From contig WGME01000003.1 in the NCBI GenBank assembly GCA_016125225.1, positions 682,001-746,000 on the forward strand: a DNA stretch of 64,000 nucleotides, written 5' to 3'. A program made the position numbers and the translations under genes. This stretch comes from a bacterium (GTDB lineage Bacteria > Planctomycetota > Planctomycetia > Planctomycetales > Planctomycetaceae). Shown here piece after piece: positions 11,362 through 20,101 of the stretch. Position 1 is the stretch's first letter; each line of letters starts with the position of its first letter. Under the pieces are notes generated by a model that was given only the letters and a program-made list of their open reading frames with translations, had not been told where the DNA came from and did no database searches.

Positions 11362-11814
11362 GGCTCTTCCATGGTTTTCACGCAACGGCCAGCAAATCAT
11401 CCCGATTGATAGTGGAGCTAGCAATAGAATCAACGACCAATAGGATACCGCCCAGACAGACCAGAAAACGAACTGCGAGTCTGCTTCATCTCGGTCCGCG
11501 TATCCGGCCGACTCAAATCCCAAAACCTGACTGTGCCATCTGGGCTTGAGACGATGAAAGAATGTGTAAGGGTTGATTGATTGACACTCTGTTGACCATC
11601 GAAAAGAGCTCGAAAGAGTTTTCTTGTCTCGGAATCGTGCCCACATGATGCGATGATCGGACACAAGCAAGCCATCGACTGTTGTCGGTCCACTCTGAAA
11701 TGTGATGAAGTCTTCAATCCAGTAGCTTCTACCCAAAAGCAGCGATAGCCAGCATAGGACTATCAGCAGACCTAATCCGATTTTCCGCCTCTTGCATTGG
11801 AAGAACGTCGGCAT
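11356..11814 (-). CDS. small membrane protein with two spans, function unknown
   Basis: A 152-aa protein with an N-terminal span (about residues 12-28, IGLGLLIVLCWLSLLLG), a polar middle of roughly 90 residues rich in aromatic residues, and a second span (about 117-141) ending in a short basic tail. The layout, with the middle probably outside the membrane, recurs in short planctomycete proteins of unknown function. Start ATG at 11814 has GGAG 6 nt upstream. Base composition is visibly more AT-rich than the neighbouring esterase. No partner gene is obvious. Confidence 0.7.
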   Translation of the reverse strand: MPTFFQCKRRKIGLGLLIVLCWLSLLLGRSYWIEDFITFQSGPTTVDGLLVSDHRIMWARFRDKKTLSSSFRWSTECQSINPYTFFHRLKPRWHSQVLGFESAGYADRDEADSQFVFWSVWAVSYWSLILLLAPLSIGMICWPLRENHGRAL

Positions 11815-12438
11815 GCATCGCTCCGTGGATCAGACGCCACGATGTTACCGATTCACCTTGAGCGCCAATACGCCACAGGCTCGCAGGACCGGCTAGCGCC
11901 TGCCATACCGAACTGGAAACAGCGGCAACAGTCTACGTCGATTTTTGCTTTTCACCAGTTCGCTCCTTCCCACGCAGAGTGTGGGAGCGAGTAAGAAGCT
12001 GCCTGATTTCTGAGTGTCCAGATAACGTCTCGGATTCAGGCTGCATGCCGTCCAACCCGGCTATGTCGGTCTAAATAACGAAATCCCAAGGCGAATCAGT
12101 TGTCGATGCTGAATTGCCGCTGAAGAATGGAGATGTGCCGCAGCTTAAATGAAAGCTACCGAAATTCGGTGGATCACCTTCCGCCCTCATCCGCGTACTT
12201 GCCTGATTTCGAAAAAAACACATCTGGCTGTTGAAAGCCTGCCAGGTTGTGCGTTTGACATAAACCAGTCCGCTTTTTCTGACGTTTTTCCGATTTTCAC
12301 TGACATTCCCTGAGAATCGTCCCAAAGCGGGACGCACATATTGCCTGCTCGTGCGGTTCATGAGATATGGTTCCGATGCGACGTTCGTTGCTGCGGACTG
12401 GACAATTCTGTCGATTACATCCAACCTGAGGAGCGCCT
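11815..12438. other. intergenic, about 620 bp
   Basis: Upstream of a DUF1559 gene and of the small membrane protein, so both promoters should be here. A 117-codon minus-strand frame (12071-12424) has no protein character that I can defend. The stretch is AT-richer than average, and I see no clear repeat. Confidence 0.4.
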
Positions 12439-13455
12439 GTGAATCGAAGCCTGCGAAACCGTGCCGCCTTTACGCTCATTGAGCTGCTGGTGGTGATTGC
12501 CATTATTGCCATTCTGATTGCGTTGCTGCTGCCCGCCGTGCAGCAGGCGCGCGAAGCGGCGCGTCGGACGCAGTGCAAAAACAATATGAAGCAACTGGGA
12601 CTGGCACTGCATAATTATCACGACAACTTTCTCACCTTCCCCCCAGGCGTCGTTTCGAGCCTCACTGCTGGTGCCCCTTACCAGGGTTGGGGTTGGAATG
12701 CCATGATCCTGCCCTATATGGATCAGGGTCCGCTGTACAACCTGATCAATTTCAGTGGGACCATGCAGCAGGCCACGGTTGCCAACGGCCCAGCGGGCAC
12801 CATTATTGGAGCCTTGCGGTGCCCGTCCGATGTGGGCGCCGAACGAATCGCCTTCTTCGATGTTGTTCCTACAGTGGCTGGTACAGCAGCAGTTGTGCAG
12901 AGCCAAGTCGCGCGTTCGAACTACCCCGGTGTTGTGGGGTGGTACAACAACTCCGGCACTCCAACCGGCCTGAACGGTGCGACGGTTCCTACAACTCAGC
13001 TTTATCGAGGAATCTTCGGTGTGAATTCCCGTGCCGGGATTCGTGATATGACCGACGGCACCAGCAATGCCATTATTGTGGGCGAACGCTACACCCCCAA
13101 TGCCACCGGACAAGCGACTCCGCTGCAACCGGTCGGTCACGTTTCCTGGATTGGTTCCGGCGGGGCGCTCAGCGACAACGCCGCTCCGGCCACGGTGCTG
13201 GGTGATACTGCAGTGGCGGTGACTGCCGTCAATGCTGCGACCGCGCCATTTACTCCCGCAGGGTATCGCATCAACGGGAATAATACCGGTACTGTCGCTC
13301 GGGGCCAAACTTCGGGTTTCGGCTCTTATCACACAGGGGGCTGCCACTTCCTACTGGGCGACGGCACCGTCCGTTTCATCAGCGAGAACCTTGACTCCAC
13401 GGTCTACCGCAACCTCGGTACTGTCAACGATGGCAACACCATCGGCGAGTTCTAA
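12439..13455 (+). CDS. DUF1559 prepilin-like protein
   Basis: A 338-aa protein with a type IV prepilin-like N-terminus ([16 protein letters not shown]) followed by the DUF1559 body and its C-terminal H-x9-DG signature (HTGGCHFLLGDG). This is the most expanded family in planctomycetes; the proteins are thought to be exported pseudopilin-like components of unknown role. GTG start at 12439 with GAGGAG 5 nt upstream. Oddity: the residue before the conserved Phe is Ala (RAA|FTLIE) rather than the Gly normally needed at the prepilin peptidase site. A hairpin with a T-rich tail follows. Confidence 0.95.
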   Translation: MNRSLRNRAAFTLIELLVVIAIIAILIALLLPAVQQAREAARRTQCKNNMKQLGLALHNYHDNFLTFPPGVVSSLTAGAPYQGWGWNAMILPYMDQGPLYNLINFSGTMQQATVANGPAGTIIGALRCPSDVGAERIAFFDVVPTVAGTAAVVQSQVARSNYPGVVGWYNNSGTPTGLNGATVPTTQLYRGIFGVNSRAGIRDMTDGTSNAIIVGERYTPNATGQATPLQPVGHVSWIGSGGALSDNAAPATVLGDTAVAVTAVNAATAPFTPAGYRINGNNTGTVARGQTSGFGSYHTGGCHFLLGDGTVRFISENLDSTVYRNLGTVNDGNTIGEF

Positions 13456-13506
13456 TCCGGACCCTAAGATTCGACTGGCTTGTATGAGTCGGTACGAGAA
13501 CTGATC

Positions 13507-13549
13507 AAAGCGGGAGGCTTCCAATCGATGTCTCCCGTTTTCGTTTTTC
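13507..13549 (+). terminator. probable intrinsic terminator after DUF1559
   Basis: CGGGAG (13511-13516) pairs with CTCCCG (13532-13537), extended by flanking A and T residues, and is followed by TTTTCGTTTTT. It lies about 55 bp after the DUF1559 stop and before the convergent FGE-like gene. Confidence 0.65.
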
Positions 13550-13605
13550 CACAAATGGTTTTTCCAGATGAGAACAGCAGTTTCTCGAGCGACTGCTCCA
13601 GGTTC

Positions 13606-14682
13606 TCACTTGTGATCGCGGGCTGGACCCAGGCAGATGCGGAAACCGTCACGCGAGTCGGAGTAATGGGGGCCAGCAAGGCCCAGTCGCACGGCGCAGC
13701 GCGCGTTGCCGGGGACATCAAAGTAGTTTCCACCGCGACAGACCGGACGCGGATTCTCCTGCACAGTGTACAGATCTTCGTGACCGCCGCGTGGATCGAA
13801 GTGATCCAGAATCACTTCCCACACACCGCCACACATGTCGGCCATGCCGAAACCATTCCGGCCTTTGTCGCCATAGTGATCGACGGGGGACACGAACGAA
13901 AATCCATCGCTCCACGGTGCGCTCGACAACGGCCATTTCTGCTGTCGATCGGGCAGGAAGTCGATGGCTGAAATGTTGAAGCGTCCTTCTCCGTCGCTCA
14001 ATTCATTGCCCCACCAGAAGGCGGTGCTATCCTGGCGGCCGCCACGACAGGCGTATTCCCATTCGGCTTCGGTCGGCAGGCGGTACTCCAAGCCGTTCGG
14101 CAGTCGACCGGCCGCCCGCTCCTTGTCGGTCAACCACTTCGTAAAAGCCCGGCCGTCGGCCCAACTCACACACACCACGGGGAAGTCATCACGCAGCGGA
14201 AACTGAAAGTTCGGATCACGCCAGCTCTTGCCCTCCATCGGTTCCCAGGGATGAGTCACATTCGTCGTGAGATGGTAGCTGGTCCATTTCGGATTGAAGC
14301 ACTGTGTATGACCGGCCGGCTGTTCGGCGTCGGTCACATACTTTGTCTCTTCAACGAACCGGCGAAACTGACCAACGGTGACTTCCGTCCGGCCCATCCA
14401 GAAGCCGTACGGCACCTTCATCGCACGCGGCTGTTCTCCTTCATAAGATTCCCGCACGGTCCCGGGCTGTGCCCCACCTTCGATGCCGGTCGCCCAGAGT
14501 TTCTCTTCGGGTGTGCTCCCCATCAGGAACTCACCGGCGGGAATAAACACGGTCTCCAGCGTGATACCGTTTCCCAAGTCCGCCTGTTTCGCATCCCCCT
14601 GTTGCGGCTCTGCTGCGGTGCCACTTCTCCCCGCAACAATCAACGCAACCACACACCAACTCCACAGACCTCGGGCTTGCAT
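13606..14682 (-). CDS. secreted formylglycine-generating-enzyme (SUMF1)-like protein
   Basis: A 358-aa protein with a signal peptide (about residues 1-23) followed by the FGE-sulfatase domain. Landmarks are IPAGEFLMGS near the start, TEVTVGQFRRFVEET, YRLPTEAEWEYACRGG, the (M)CGGVWE segment that replaces the usual GNVWEW, and CRGGNYFDVPGNARCAVR near the end. True FGE turns a sulfatase cysteine into formylglycine, but most bacterial relatives with this fold are not proven to do so. The start at 14682 was chosen over 14733 because GGAG precedes it and the signal peptide follows. An arylsulfatase gene lies 12 kb away, not linked. Confidence 0.88.
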   Translation of the reverse strand: MQARGLWSWCVVALIVAGRSGTAAEPQQGDAKQADLGNGITLETVFIPAGEFLMGSTPEEKLWATGIEGGAQPGTVRESYEGEQPRAMKVPYGFWMGRTEVTVGQFRRFVEETKYVTDAEQPAGHTQCFNPKWTSYHLTTNVTHPWEPMEGKSWRDPNFQFPLRDDFPVVCVSWADGRAFTKWLTDKERAAGRLPNGLEYRLPTEAEWEYACRGGRQDSTAFWWGNELSDGEGRFNISAIDFLPDRQQKWPLSSAPWSDGFSFVSPVDHYGDKGRNGFGMADMCGGVWEVILDHFDPRGGHEDLYTVQENPRPVCRGGNYFDVPGNARCAVRLGLAGPHYSDSRDGFRICLGPARDHK

Positions 14683-14824
14683 GCTCTTCTCCAAAGACGA
14701 ATGACCAACACCTGCGAGCGGCTGGTGAATCATCGAACCGTAAACCGGGTGTGATAGTCAACTGTAGCCCAGCTGTTGCCCACCGGCGAACTCATCGCGA
14801 TATCGTACCAACCGTTCCACACTA

Positions 14825-14920
14825 GGGGTGCCACGGTTGGCTGGCCCAACGGTGCTGATGACCATCTGGCGAATCATACGAACTGGGATACCCACACTGC
14901 TGGCGAGCCAGCAGTTGCAC
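14825..14920. repeat. interspersed two-hairpin repeat, copy 1
   Basis: About 96 bp beginning GGGTGCCACGGTTGG and ending with the perfect hairpin ACTGCTGGC-GA-GCCAGCAGT (14896-14915). The same order of elements, with the central ATACGAACTGG-like stretch, appears at 24974-25066. Stem sequences are conserved while loops vary, and there is no coding potential. It fills most of the 374-bp gap between the FGE-like gene and the unrecognised 439-aa gene. Confidence 0.75.
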
Positions 14921-15056
14921 CCGTACGGAAGGAGTAACATAATTCGCTTTGCTTCCGAAAAGGCCAGAAAACCGTGGTAGTAATGTGCTACCGTTCCCAT
15001 TCTTGCAACAGTTCTTCATATAGAAGACAAATGAGGGGGACGATCGAATCAGTCGG

Positions 15057-16376
15057 TCACAACCCAAACACTCTCTCAAGCCACTTCAGCAATAAGCCTC
15101 CGCTAACATCTGTAGTCACTTGTGACAGAAATGCACGAAGTAGTTGCATAGCATTTTGTCGGGTCGAACGAGGAAGCTGATTGTCTAGCAATTCATGAAC
15201 TGCAGAAACTAGCACCCGCACCTGGTCCGGCCCTCCGCGACTTCTAATCAATTGCAGAAGTTGCCTTTCCTCCGTCGAAAGCCGTTCTTCTCCATTTAGT
15301 TCTGACCACACGATCGCACGCACTCGATCAGTTAGAAACTGGTTTTCGGATGCGAGATCATTGTCCAAAGCTGCTGCGGATATTTGATTCAGAAAGAAGC
15401 CGCTTATTACATGGCTTACAGAAGGGGCCGCTTTCATTCTGAGGATATTCACCGGACTATCTTCACTGTTGCTATTCACTAACTCTGACAACTCCGCCTC
15501 GAGACGGTGTGTGATTGATAGCATTCGTTTCTCTTTTTCTTGCCGCAGATCCAATAATAGGCGTCGGGCCTCTGTTGAGTATCTGTTTATCATTTCCGAA
15601 GTGGCAGCTTTACTGAGTCCCAAAGAGAGAAGCTGGTTCTCGGCAGCAAGTGAATCACGCACGCACAGGTTTACGAATTCTTCAAAGTCTTCGACAGATG
15701 TCTTAAATCCCTGTAGCGTCATGCCATCACGGCTTCGAAATTCACAACACCTTCCACTAGATGTTGTTGTTTCACTAATGGAGAATCCGGGACTTCCGGT
15801 CAAGGTAAGATAGTTGCGAAGCAACTCAACTAGTCGAGATGACTGAGAAGACCATAACTGAGAATGTGGGATATAGACCCGCAAGATGAGGCCTATTTCC
15901 AAGTCAGCTAGAAAGGCGATTCCACTCATCGTCATTTCTGACGTACGACGATAGGTAACCAGATTGAGTTCTCTTACTCTGAACAGATTCTCAACTTTGT
16001 GGCGAATGTCATCAGATGCTGGAAACGGTGCTTCATAAGGCAGTTCCGGTAGATCTCGCTCTTCACCACCCCTTCTGTCAAATGTGAAGATGAGATTTTT
16101 CACTTCGGAAATATTCCGCAATAACTCAGAGGCGACTTGTGAATAATCCGGGTCAATAAATCGATGGTATGCTGAGTCATCGATCCGAATAATCACTGCC
16201 ATGATTTTGAATTGCGAGAACAGATCACAGATTGTTACCCAATTCTCTGGTGAGGAGTTTAGGCTTTTCTCTTTGTATTGCCATTCACTCGACTTGATCT
16301 TACTGGTAATTCCATCGGTGACAGTAGCTATCAGTAAAACTGTCGGCTTGCCAGTTTCGAGGCCGTCGAAGTCCAT
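15057..16376 (-). CDS. unrecognised 439-aa protein, AT-richer than its neighbours
   Basis: A soluble protein without signal peptide. The N-terminal half (about 1-200) alternates beta-like stretches (PTVLLIATVTDG, KIMAVIIRIDD, VKNLIFTFD) and helices, in the manner of a Rossmann-like or alpha/beta fold. Residues 230-330 are strongly helical and charged (coiled-coil potential). The C-terminal 75 residues form a helical bundle ending in an amphipathic or hydrophobic stretch (GGLLLKWLERVFGL). No catalytic motif is evident. Base composition and codon use are visibly AT-richer than the FAA and FGE-like genes, suggesting transfer. No Shine-Dalgarno sequence is seen at ATG 16376. It ends a segment bounded by direct repeats. 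An accessory or defence role is possible but unproven. Confidence 0.8.
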   Translation of the reverse strand: MDFDGLETGKPTVLLIATVTDGITSKIKSSEWQYKEKSLNSSPENWVTICDLFSQFKIMAVIIRIDDSAYHRFIDPDYSQVASELLRNISEVKNLIFTFDRRGGEERDLPELPYEAPFPASDDIRHKVENLFRVRELNLVTYRRTSEMTMSGIAFLADLEIGLILRVYIPHSQLWSSQSSRLVELLRNYLTLTGSPGFSISETTTSSGRCCEFRSRDGMTLQGFKTSVEDFEEFVNLCVRDSLAAENQLLSLGLSKAATSEMINRYSTEARRLLLDLRQEKEKRMLSITHRLEAELSELVNSNSEDSPVNILRMKAAPSVSHVISGFFLNQISAAALDNDLASENQFLTDRVRAIVWSELNGEERLSTEERQLLQLIRSRGGPDQVRVLVSAVHELLDNQLPRSTRQNAMQLLRAFLSQVTTDVSGGLLLKWLERVFGL

Positions 16377-16424
16377 AATTCAAGCTTCGTTGTTGATGGT
16401 GCACATTTAATGGAGATCGTCTGG

Positions 16425-17288
16425 TCACTCTTCTGCCGCGACGTGGTTCTTCAGCACGCCCATGTGTTCGATTTCGATTTCGACCGTGTCTCCGTCCTGC
16501 ATGAAGATCGGGGGTTTGCGGGCGGCTCCGACTCCCGGAGGGGTGCCGGTGAAGATCAGGTCACCGGGTTCGAGGGTCATCAGTTGTGACACATGGCTGA
16601 TGAGATGATCGATGCCGAAAATGAGTTCCTTCGTCCGCGAATCCTGCATGGTTTTGCCATTCAAACGGCACTGCACGCGCAGGTCGTGCGGGTCGCCCAC
16701 TTCATCGGCGGTCACCAGCCACGGACCAATCGGGGCGAAGGTGTCGGGCGTTTTGCCGAGCAGCCATTGTCCTCCGGGTCGTCCCTTCTGCCAGTCGCGG
16801 GCAGAGACATCGTTCCCCACCACATAACCAGCGACATGCTGAAACGCCGTTGCCTTGGGAATGTTCTTCCCCTTCTTGCCGATGACGACGACCAGTTCGG
16901 CTTCATAATCGACCTCGTGCGACACCTTCGGCAGTACGATGGTGTCCTCTGGGCCGATGATCGCCGTGGGGAACTTGCTGAAGACGATGGGTTCGGTGGG
17001 AATCGGTGAGCCGGTTTCTTCGGCATGGTCGCGGTAGTTGAGACCGATGCACAGAATCTTACCCGGCTTGGCGATCGGCGGCAGAAACGCTCCCGTAACA
17101 AACTGCCCTTTGCTCATTCCCTGGGCGAGGGCGTGAGCGGCTGCGGTGAGCCCTTCCGGTGTTGCCAGCACCTCGTGCAGAGTCGCCGGGAGTTTCGGAT
17201 CGACCGCGACGAGATCGACGTATTGGTTATCGAGCGTACAACCGACGAGTTTCGGGCCGTCGGCAGTTTTCAGCATGGCGAGTTTCAC
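16425..17288 (-). CDS. fumarylacetoacetate hydrolase family protein
   Basis: A 287-aa cytoplasmic enzyme of the FAH superfamily (acylpyruvases, 2-keto-4-pentenoate hydratases, ureidoglycolate-lyase-like enzymes). The core motifs are visible: [16 protein letters not shown], the metal-binding [28 protein letters not shown] and the closing [19 protein letters not shown] start at 17288 with AAGGA 8 nt upstream. The last 89 codons are duplicated as a broken fragment at 9890-10157. The substrate cannot be fixed from sequence; members act on beta-dicarbonyl or 2-keto acids in catabolic pathways. Confidence 0.93.
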   Translation of the reverse strand: MKLAMLKTADGPKLVGCTLDNQYVDLVAVDPKLPATLHEVLATPEGLTAAAHALAQGMSKGQFVTGAFLPPIAKPGKILCIGLNYRDHAEETGSPIPTEPIVFSKFPTAIIGPEDTIVLPKVSHEVDYEAELVVVIGKKGKNIPKATAFQHVAGYVVGNDVSARDWQKGRPGGQWLLGKTPDTFAPIGPWLVTADEVGDPHDLRVQCRLNGKTMQDSRTKELIFGIDHLISHVSQLMTLEPGDLIFTGTPPGVGAARKPPIFMQDGDTVEIEIEHMGVLKNHVAAEE

Positions 17289-17389
17289 GGGCGAAGTCCT
17301 TGTGAACGAAGCAGAAGCCGTAACGTCAACAGATTTCGATGCGCCATGTTACCGGAAATCGCGGAGTGATCTCCAGCGCCGCAATGGAA

Positions 17390-17413
17390 GCCCAGGGATA
17401 GCGATCCCTGGGC
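17390..17413. repeat. perfect 10-bp hairpin, GCCCAGGGAT family
   Basis: GCCCAGGGAT (17390-17399), loop AGCG, ATCCCTGGGC (17404-17413). It shares the core and GCG-type loop with the hairpin at 7665-7694. Here it sits in the divergent region between the FAA-hydrolase and M16 genes, where a terminator would make little sense, so this is best read as a repeat element. Confidence 0.65.
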
Positions 17414-17526
17414 GTCTCGATGGAACTCCATCACGATAGCAGCGTGACGATAAACGTGGCATACTACCGCCTCATTGATTCGCTGATCGTTCCTGAATTT
17501 CGCTCCCGTGGAGATGCACCATCCCG

Positions 17527-18753
17527 ATGACAGATGCGGTAACGTCCACCGTGATAGACAACGGTCTGACGGTGCTTGTGGAAACCCTGCCTGAGTTGCA
17601 GTCGGCGGCGTATGCCCTGCTGATTCCCTGCGGCAGTGCGTACGACCCACCCCAGGGCAGCGGCATTGCCAGTGCCTTGTGCGACTGGATCACTCGCGGA
17701 GCGGGCGACCGCGACAGCCGTGAGGTTTCCTGCGAACTTGATCGGCTGGGTGTGCAATCCGACACCTCGGTCAATGTGTCGCACATGACGATGACCGGGG
17801 CATGTCTGGCAGGGAATCTGTCGCCCGCGTTGGGATTGGTCGGCGATTTTCTGCAACGGCCCCATCTCGATGAGGAAGAGTTCGCCGGGGCGATTTCCGG
17901 CGTCGAGAATGAACTACTAGGGTTGGAAGATGATCCGCGTCAGAAAGTGATGCTGGAACTCATTCGCCGGTACTATCCGCAGCCATGGAACCAGCCGCCG
18001 GAAGGAACATTGGGCGATCTGGAGTTCATCACGGCCGAACGGGCTCGGCTGCAGTACGAGCAATGTGTACGACCGGATCGGGCGATTCTGGGCATTGCCG
18101 GTCGCGTCACGCTCGCTGAAATTCTCCCGGAAATTCAACGCATCTTTGGCGACTGGAAATCGGGCGGCGTGGCTCAACCGGGCTATGGATCACGCGGTGT
18201 GACCCGCGATCATTTGCCTGCGGAATCAACGCAGACCCAGATCGGCATCGCCTATCCGGCGGTCCCCTATCGTGACCCCGATTACTATGCAGCCTGGGCA
18301 GCTGTGAGCGTGCTCAGCGGTGGCATGAGTTCGCGGTTGTTTACCGAAGTCCGTGAGAAACGTGGGCTGGTCTATTCGGTCTATGCGACATTGAGTACGT
18401 TAAAAGATGAAGGGGCCGTGTTGTGTTACGCGGGGACCACCAACGAACGTGCTCAGGAAACTCTCGATGTCCTGCGGTCGGAATTGAAACGGCTGGGTGA
18501 CGGCATCGCGGAAGAGGAACTCAATCGGGCCAAAGCCCTCGCCAAGAGTTCGCTGGTAATGGCCCAGGAATCGTCTTCAACGCGGGCTCGCAGCCTGGCA
18601 CGCGACTGGTATCATCTCGGCCGCACCACCACGGTTGATGAAATTCAGGCAGCCATCGAAGCTTTGACGCCGGCACAAGTGGTCGATTATGTGCGGCGGC
18701 ATCCAGCAGACGACTGCACCATTGTGACCATTGGCCCGAACGCCCTTCATTGA
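17527..18753 (+). CDS. M16 peptidase family subunit lacking the zinc site
   Basis: A 408-aa protein with the two-lobed M16 fold. In place of HxxEH the aligned segment reads GIASALCDWITRG, so zinc cannot bind in the usual way. The substrate-positioning region is intact: GGMSSRLFTEVREKRGLVYSVYA, with Arg at about 270 and Tyr at about 283/286. Together with the next gene, 9 bp downstream, it should form the heterodimer known from bacterial M16B pairs, in which one subunit holds zinc and the other supplies the Arg/Tyr pair. No signal peptide is visible, so it is probably cytoplasmic. Tight spacing indicates co-translation. Confidence 0.93.
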   Translation: MTDAVTSTVIDNGLTVLVETLPELQSAAYALLIPCGSAYDPPQGSGIASALCDWITRGAGDRDSREVSCELDRLGVQSDTSVNVSHMTMTGACLAGNLSPALGLVGDFLQRPHLDEEEFAGAISGVENELLGLEDDPRQKVMLELIRRYYPQPWNQPPEGTLGDLEFITAERARLQYEQCVRPDRAILGIAGRVTLAEILPEIQRIFGDWKSGGVAQPGYGSRGVTRDHLPAESTQTQIGIAYPAVPYRDPDYYAAWAAVSVLSGGMSSRLFTEVREKRGLVYSVYATLSTLKDEGAVLCYAGTTNERAQETLDVLRSELKRLGDGIAEEELNRAKALAKSSLVMAQESSSTRARSLARDWYHLGRTTTVDEIQAAIEALTPAQVVDYVRRHPADDCTIVTIGPNALH

Positions 18754-18762
18754 AATCGCACG

Positions 18763-19986
18763 ATGTTTCACCACACGGTTCTGGATAACGGTTTGCACAT
18801 TGTCGGCGAAGAATTGCCACAGGCCCGCAGCGTGGCCTTTGGGTTCTTCGTTCGCACGGGTTCGCGCGATGAAACCCCGGAAATCAATGGCGTCAGTCAC
18901 TTCCTCGAACATATGGTCTTCAAAGGGACCGACCAATACTCGGCCGAAGACGTGAACCGTTTGTTCGATGAAGTCGGTGCGCAATACAACGCCTCGACCA
19001 GTGAGGAAGTCACACTGTTTTATGCGGTCGTGCTGCCCGAGTATTTCGAGCAAACGTTTCCGTTGCAGGCCGCGATTCTTTATCCCGCCTTGCGTGACAG
19101 CGACTTCGACACTGAGAAGCAGGTGATTCTCGAAGAGATCGGCATGTACGACGATCAACCGGCGTATGTCGCCTACGATCATGCCATGCAGGGACACTTC
19201 GCCGGTCATCCGCTCGGGCAGATCATTCTCGGCACCAAAGAATCGGTCTCGGCACTCACCGCTACGCAGATGCGTGACTACCATGCCGCACGATATCGGG
19301 CGGGAAACATCGTTTTGGCCGTGAGTGGCAAATTCGATTGGGACACTGTTGTTGCACAGGCAAAAGCATGCTGTGGACATTGGCCCGCCGGCACCCCGGA
19401 CCGTGTCACACCACCAGCGACACCCCAAACGAGTGCGCAATGGATCACGCGGGATCATCTGCAGCAGGAACAAGTTGTGCAATTGATGCCGGCCCCATCG
19501 GCCACCGATCCATTGCGGTTCGCGGCTGACATGCTCACAGTTATTGTGGGTGACGATGGCAACAGCCGGTTGTATTGGGAACTGGTCGATCCCGGCCATG
19601 CCGATGGCTGTGAGATATCCCTGCAAGACTTTGAAGGCACGGGGACGTACCTGATCTTTCTGAGCGGTTCGCCGGAAGAAACCGCGGCCAACCTCGCGCG
19701 GTTACAGAAGGTCTGCGACGATGTCACGCAGAACGGCATCACCGCTGAAGAACTGCAACTCGCCAAGAACAAGGTTTCGACACGGATTGTGTTACGTGGC
19801 GAACGACCGATGGGGCGGTTATCGAGTCTCGGTCACGACTGGCTGATCCGCCGCGAATACCGCAGCATCGAAGATGACCTGAAACTGCTCGACGCCATCA
19901 CCCTTGAAGATATGAAGCGGCTGCTCGAGTTGTACCCGTTGACCGCTGTTACCACCGTGGGTGTGGGGCCGTTAACCGGGGTTTAG
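18763..19986 (+). CDS. M16 family zinc peptidase, catalytic subunit
   Basis: A 407-aa protein with the inverted zinc motif HFLEH (H46, E49, H50) in the family's HFLEHMVFKGT context, and the distal glutamate in ILEEIGMYDD (124-125). It resembles mitochondrial processing peptidase beta and bacterial processing-protease-like enzymes. The C-terminal lobe has the Arg region (GNSRLYWELVDPGHADG) but not the KRGLVY segment, which is present in the upstream subunit, so the two look complementary. It starts 9 bp after the upstream stop. The likely role is degradation or processing of peptides; the substrate is unknown. Confidence 0.95.
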   Translation: MFHHTVLDNGLHIVGEELPQARSVAFGFFVRTGSRDETPEINGVSHFLEHMVFKGTDQYSAEDVNRLFDEVGAQYNASTSEEVTLFYAVVLPEYFEQTFPLQAAILYPALRDSDFDTEKQVILEEIGMYDDQPAYVAYDHAMQGHFAGHPLGQIILGTKESVSALTATQMRDYHAARYRAGNIVLAVSGKFDWDTVVAQAKACCGHWPAGTPDRVTPPATPQTSAQWITRDHLQQEQVVQLMPAPSATDPLRFAADMLTVIVGDDGNSRLYWELVDPGHADGCEISLQDFEGTGTYLIFLSGSPEETAANLARLQKVCDDVTQNGITAEELQLAKNKVSTRIVLRGERPMGRLSSLGHDWLIRREYRSIEDDLKLLDAITLEDMKRLLELYPLTAVTTVGVGPLTGV

Positions 19987-20040
19987 ACGGCTTTTTTTGC
20001 CGCTACGATTGAAGACTGTTTATAGCTCAACAAGATCACA

Positions 20041-20080
20041 CCAGAGCCCGCGGCCATGATTTCCATGTCGCGGGCTCTGG
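20041..20080. terminator. 12-bp perfect hairpin between convergent genes
   Basis: CCAGAGCCCGCG (20041-20052) pairs fully with CGCGGGCTCTGG (20069-20080). It lies between the ends of the M16 gene (plus) and the di-haem cytochrome gene (minus), 22 bp from the latter stop, so it is placed to stop both transcripts. No long T-run is present. Confidence 0.65.
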
Positions 20081-20101
20081 TGTTCATGCTCGCCCTCAGA
20101 A

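Noticed and set aside
18577-19626. 349-codon minus-strand frame
   Set aside because: Antisense to the M16 peptidase genes, which have intact motifs; no signal or domain in the shadow product.
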